This document shows positions 61,113 through 64,000 of a DNA stretch of 64,000 nt, one piece after another (position 1 is the first letter of the stretch; every line of letters begins with the position of its first letter). A program made the position numbers and the translations under genes. The stretch comes from Syngnathus acus (taxonomy: Eukaryota; Chordata; Actinopteri; Syngnathiformes; Syngnathidae), in contig NC_051090.1 of NCBI RefSeq assembly GCF_901709675.1, positions 6,155,842 to 6,219,841 of the forward strand, read 5' to 3'. The notes beneath the pieces are model-generated. The model had not been told where the DNA came from. It saw only the letters and a program-made list of their open reading frames with translations, and made no database searches.

Positions 61113-63762
61113 TTAGCAGCGGTCGTCATCGTCCGTGTCGCTCAGCAGCTCGCTGTCCGGGCTGGCCTGCGTCAAGTTCTTCCGAAAATGTCCGTTCGGG
61201 ACCTGCCAGGAGTGTCTGAGCTGAGGGGCGGAGTTAATGGCATTGGCACGTCCCAAGCTGGTTGCAACGGCACTCTCAAAAGTCAGATGTTCTTGCCTTT
61301 CGCCCGTCTGACTTGCCCTGGGGTCCGCGTGAAACGGGAGGTAAGGCTCTGAGATGTAACGGTGGGGAGACGGATGGCTCGGGCCGGACGGCTGACACGA
61401 GGAAGACTGAGCCTTCTTGGAAGAGGCCGGGTTGTCTGAATGCTGGGCGCGTCCCGTGGAGGAGGCCGCCAGCGAGTTGGGGGGTTGCTCTCGGCACACC
61501 AGGGGGGAGTACGAAATGTGAGGACGAGGGCGGGAAGGTGTCTGTGGGAGCTGGCGACGATTACGAGGGGTGCCGGACTCGGGGGCCAAATGGGCGGGAC
61601 TACTTGTTGTGTTGACCTGTACACAAAAACTCGAGTTGATTTAAAACCCTTTAAGACTCAAATAAATACCGTATTTTCCGGACTATAAGGCGCACCGGAC
61701 TATAAGGCGCACCTTCAATGAATGGCCCATTTTAAAACTTTGTCCGCACCATTAATGCATCATGTCAGATTTTTAATCCAAATCAAATCATTCTCCATTT
61801 TATCTTTTTTATTTCAACTTCAGACGTAACAAATTACTTTAGAATCACAAAATAATGATCCGTAGTCTTTTTGATTCATGATTCATAGTCTTCAGCGGGC
61901 CACTTATGATTGATTTCATGACACAATGCTTCGGGCCAGTTTAAATTTAGGAATTTGGTCCATATATAAGGCGCACCGGACTATAAGGCGCACTGTCGGC
62001 TTTTGAGAAAGTTTTAGGTTTTTAGGTGCGCCTTATAGTCCGGAAAATACGGTACTTCACCTGTCTCTGCAAGGAGTGCGGGCGTCCTTCTTTAGGCGAG
62101 AGGGATCGTCGCCTCTCGTACGACGGGTCTCGGCTTCGCTCTTCCGAGTTACAGCGGGACACGTCTGGAGACAGTAGGTGGCGTCGTTCTTTAGACCGCC
62201 CCCGCTCATGACTACTTTGATTGATTCTAGTGCCTGCCAGTGGAGTCAAATTGGGATGTTGATACAAGTTATTGATTCCAAAATGATACAGTAGCTTTAT
62301 ACATTTTGAAAATACGACCTCGATAACTCTTTTGTCGAAGTCGGAACGTGTTGTCGGGGCTGACTCTCTCTAGGGAATGTTGTTCTTGCCACAGGCGATT
62401 CACACATTGGTCTCCGATGGTGGAAAAGGAGCGCTTCATTAGCTTTCTATCTGCTGACATTCCAGGCTGAAATGATATAGAAAAAAAAATAGCATCATCA
62501 TCTCTGTGTGGCTAGCATGCGCATATTGACTTTTCTAATAAATCTGCTGAATTCCAAATTTTTGAATGAGCCCTGTTGAAAATGCTGCAATATAACAGAG
62601 ACGTGAAAATACATGATTCTGAATCTCATCTTTCCTACCTGCGGCTCCACAGCTAGTCTGGGCATGGAGGACGCCCTGATGGATGATGTTCGCTGAGGCG
62701 ACCTGACAACTGTCAGCCCTTGCCTTGACTGTTGTGCCACTTGATTATACTCTACCACATCGGGCACCTACACCAATGTCACAGAAAGGACAATTTTATT
62801 TTTAAATATTTCGTCATCACAGAATTTCTAACTGTATATAAATATATTTCGTCGTCACCAGAGTGTCTAAATGGTGATGGTGGTGGTGAGGCAAATGATA
62901 AGGAGGATAGGGTGGGTAGTAATCATTCTCCTCTTCCTCTCTGGAGCGAGGCCGCGGCTGAAGGAACATATCTTGCGGGGAGATAGGGCTGAGGGCCACA
63001 AAGCCTCCTTTAGTGCTGGAGGGATACATAGAGATGATATTACTTCTGGCGCCAGGCAAAAGAAGAGATTGCAGCTGGATTGAATGGAACATATTTACAG
63101 AGCTGATCCTGCACTGTGGCCGAGGAAGGACAGAGATTTGGCGTTGCATATGATCTCCTGGGGCAAGGAGGAAGCGTCCATACGCTGGAACATTGGAGCG
63201 TGTTTCTGTGTGGAGGAGAACAGGAAAGTGAAAGATTGACTCTGTAACAAAATAAAAAGGAGGATTAAAACAACACTAAAGCAAAATGTACTTGTTCCTC
63301 CAATTGCTGTCGGAGCTTCTTGGCCTTGCTCTGCTTGTAGTAGTCCATGATCATCATGGCCGCGTAGATCTTTCCGATGGTCATGTCACTAGCTGAGAAA
63401 ATAGAATGGCTAACTCTTAGTACACTCATTTTCATAACACACCTAATTGTATTAAAAAGTTACCTTTGTTAATAGGAACCAGAAGATCCAGCATTTTCTG
63501 AGAGAGGTGAGGCCAGATGACACTGATTTCCTTCTGAAGGTCCAAATCCATCTGATTTCGATCTTCTCCACCTGTGCATACAAGCAGCGATGAGACTGCA
63601 TATTTAATACAGAGCAACAATTCAATTGCAAAAATTAATGCAACACTTCTCCTGACCTCCAGCTAGCTTGACTTCCAGAGCAGTGCGGATGAGAGCCATG
63701 AGGGTGGAGGTGAAGTGGACAGACATGTCCTCATCCACAGGCATGTTCATCAAGACGAGTCT
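61113..63762 (-). CDS. cacna1e: Voltage-gated calcium channel alpha-1E (Cav2.3, R-type), C-terminal part
   Basis: Pore-forming subunit of neuronal R-type channels; only the cytoplasmic tail is in the window. Exons: 63762-63657, 63571-63464, 63392-63292, 63205-63099, 63045-62859, 62767-62639, 62466-62319, 62233-62061, 61616-61113, all in matching phase, ending DTDDDDRC. The first exons give [34 protein letters not shown] and [20 protein letters not shown], the pre-IQ/IQ calmodulin-binding region. [26 protein letters not shown] and [15 protein letters not shown] match human CACNA1E and separate it from CACNA1A/B. A six-His run follows HLP in the exon 63045-62859. The rest of the gene lies to the right. 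Duplicate cacna1e genes occur in teleosts, and I cannot say which copy this is. Confidence 0.95.
61667..62054. mobile_element. MITE with 30-bp inverted repeats in the last cacna1e intron
   Basis: The left end TACCGTATTTTCCGGACTAT and the right end ATAGTCCGGAAAATACGGTA are inverted repeats of about 30 bp. Further degenerate copies of GGACTATAAGGCGCAC lie just inside both ends. It has no coding capacity. The motif is common in vertebrate, especially fish, genomes. I am not certain of the superfamily. Confidence 0.8.
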
Positions 63763-64000
63763 CTGGGGGTTAGAGAGACATGCTGCATCATAATCAGCAA
63801 AGCTCAGTCACAAAAACAACACTCAATGTATTTATTTGAAAAAGCCCGTAAGCCTGGAATAAATGAATTTATAAGTGTCCAGAACTGCTGTGGTGGCAAA
63901 GGACCAAGTGTAATAAATTCATAGGATGTGAAATTTACATTTACAAAATGAAACTTAAAATGAGATTTTTTTTTATTATTATTATCTGAAAAAAGTCACC

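Overview
This is a stretch of a ray-finned (teleost) fish chromosome. The evidence is compact introns, AT-rich non-coding DNA, fish-type LINE and MITE fragments, and vertebrate orthologues that can be read exon by exon. All five recognisable protein genes lie on the minus strand, so transcription runs from the high end of the window to the low end. In genomic order from high to low coordinates they are the 3' end of cacna1e, an unnamed fibrillar collagen gene, soat1, abl2 and osbpl9. A possible first exon of a further minus-strand gene lies at the left edge.

Layout. 1-600: possible start of an unidentified gene. About 1440-20700: osbpl9, 24 coding exons, 747 residues, with a LINE fragment and a probable internal promoter in its long third intron. 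20900-37080: abl2, 11 coding exons, 1188 residues, starting in a GC-rich region. 38100-43060: soat1, 15 coding exons, 560 residues. 43840-57040: the fibrillar collagen, 63 coding exons, about 1666 residues. 57060-59060: intergenic. 59060-64000: C-terminal tail and 3' UTR of an R-type calcium channel alpha-1E gene, whose 5' part lies beyond the window.

Reading frames were checked by exon phase. The exon lengths of osbpl9 (2244 nt), abl2 (3567), soat1 (1683) and the collagen (5001) each sum to a multiple of three with matching phases at every junction, so I regard these as complete intact genes. The products are not one pathway: a VAP-binding lipid-transfer protein, an actin-binding tyrosine kinase, an ER cholesterol acyltransferase, an extracellular matrix collagen and a neuronal calcium channel. 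The grouping is conserved synteny (in human, ABL2, SOAT1 and CACNA1E lie on 1q25 while OSBPL9 lies on 1p32), not a functional operon.

Most interesting is the collagen. It has a fibrillar exon pattern and a type V/XI-like C-propeptide, but no thrombospondin-type N-terminal domain or VWC domain that I can see, several broken Gly-X-Y triplets, and missing conserved C-propeptide cysteines. Other points worth a second look are an apparent alternative osbpl9 first exon that would make a PH-less protein, a GC-AG intron in the collagen, a 53-nt intron in cacna1e, and a MITE that fills almost a whole cacna1e intron.
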